Assembly: GCA_964470845.1 (NCBI GenBank)
Contig: CAYYEL010000033.1
Coordinates: 1 to 24,583 of the forward strand
Direction: 5' to 3'
DNA from: HGM04593 sp964470845
Lineage (GTDB): Bacteria; Bacteroidota; Bacteroidia; Bacteroidales; Bacteroidaceae
DNA: 24,583 bases
Shown: positions 24,509-24,583 of the stretch, one piece after another
Numbering within the stretch: the stretch's first letter is position 1
Layout: every line of letters starts with the position of its first letter
The notes under the pieces: generated by a model
What the model was told of the DNA's origin: nothing
The model's input: only the letters and a program-made list of their open reading frames with translations
The model's database searches: none
Position numbers and translations under genes: made by a program

Positions 24509-24583
24509 GAAACTATTTAAACTTATAAAATCATTAGTGTCCACTAAAAAATCGAAATAGTTCTTTGAAATAATTGATATTTA
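24509..24583. repeat. AT-rich end with similarity to the 131-bp element; possible edge of a mobile element
   Basis: GAAACTATTTAAACTTATA at 24509-24527 matches the left end of the element at 2570-2588 at 16 of 19 bases. It is followed by the near-palindrome TTAGTGTCCACTAA. The window ends before any transposase could be seen. I have the impression that similar sequence borders insertion sequences in Bacteroidales, but cannot verify it. Confidence 0.35.

Overview
The window looks like a chromosomal segment from a member of the order Bacteroidales; I cannot fix the family. The evidence is as follows. The one intact promoter pair I can see is a TTTG / TAnnTTTG pair of the Bacteroidetes sigma type. 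No gene has a clear Shine-Dalgarno sequence, and starts sit behind A-rich leaders. Characteristic proteins include a DUF5683 protein, an FtsH-CdsA pair, a CBM20-bearing GH77 glucanotransferase, a GH84 lipoprotein, and an M60-like protease ending in a type IX-secretion-like sorting tail. Nearly all of the sequence is ordinary chromosome. I found no CRISPR array, no phage genes, no complete insertion sequence and no toxin-antitoxin pair.

Layout. (1) Positions 1-3600: the 5' part of a tRNA-Gln(CUG) gene on the minus strand with its promoter, then rsfS-ftsH-cdsA on the plus strand. A 131-bp element with perfect 16-bp terminal inverted repeats lies directly between the ftsH stop codon and cdsA. 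(2) Positions 3600-5550: a minus-strand surE-lpxB operon joined by an ATGA stop/start overlap. It converges on cdsA across a 25-bp perfect-stem bidirectional terminator. (3) Positions 5878-8535: a secreted GH84 hexosaminidase lipoprotein with two tandem C-terminal repeats. (4) Positions 8757-15033: parA-parB-DUF5683-mltD-relA/spoT, a tightly packed run covering chromosome segregation, envelope remodelling and (p)ppGpp signalling. (5) Positions 15099-17789: a secreted M60-like metallopeptidase. (6) Positions 17968-20655: a minus-strand CBM20-GH77 4-alpha-glucanotransferase, again separated by a long perfect terminator hairpin. (7) Positions 20748-24395: leuA-leuC-leuD, preceded by a repeated A-rich motif and followed by a hairpin. 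The window ends in AT-rich sequence that partly matches the terminal repeat of the element after ftsH and may be the edge of a mobile element. leuB is not in the window.

How the genes work together. Housekeeping modules dominate: ribosome silencing, membrane proteolysis, CDP-diacylglycerol synthesis, lipid A synthesis, chromosome partition, peptidoglycan turnover, stringent response, leucine synthesis and cytoplasmic alpha-glucan metabolism. Two exported proteins sit among them, the GH84 enzyme and the M60-like protease. Both belong to families associated with host mucin and glycoprotein breakdown, and both end in non-catalytic modules. Their joint role is inference. The most reportable observations are the repeat element, its partial match at the window end, the repeat array upstream of leuA, the unusually long perfect-stem terminators, and the domain architectures of the two exported enzymes. 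I did not find a convincing new multi-gene system.
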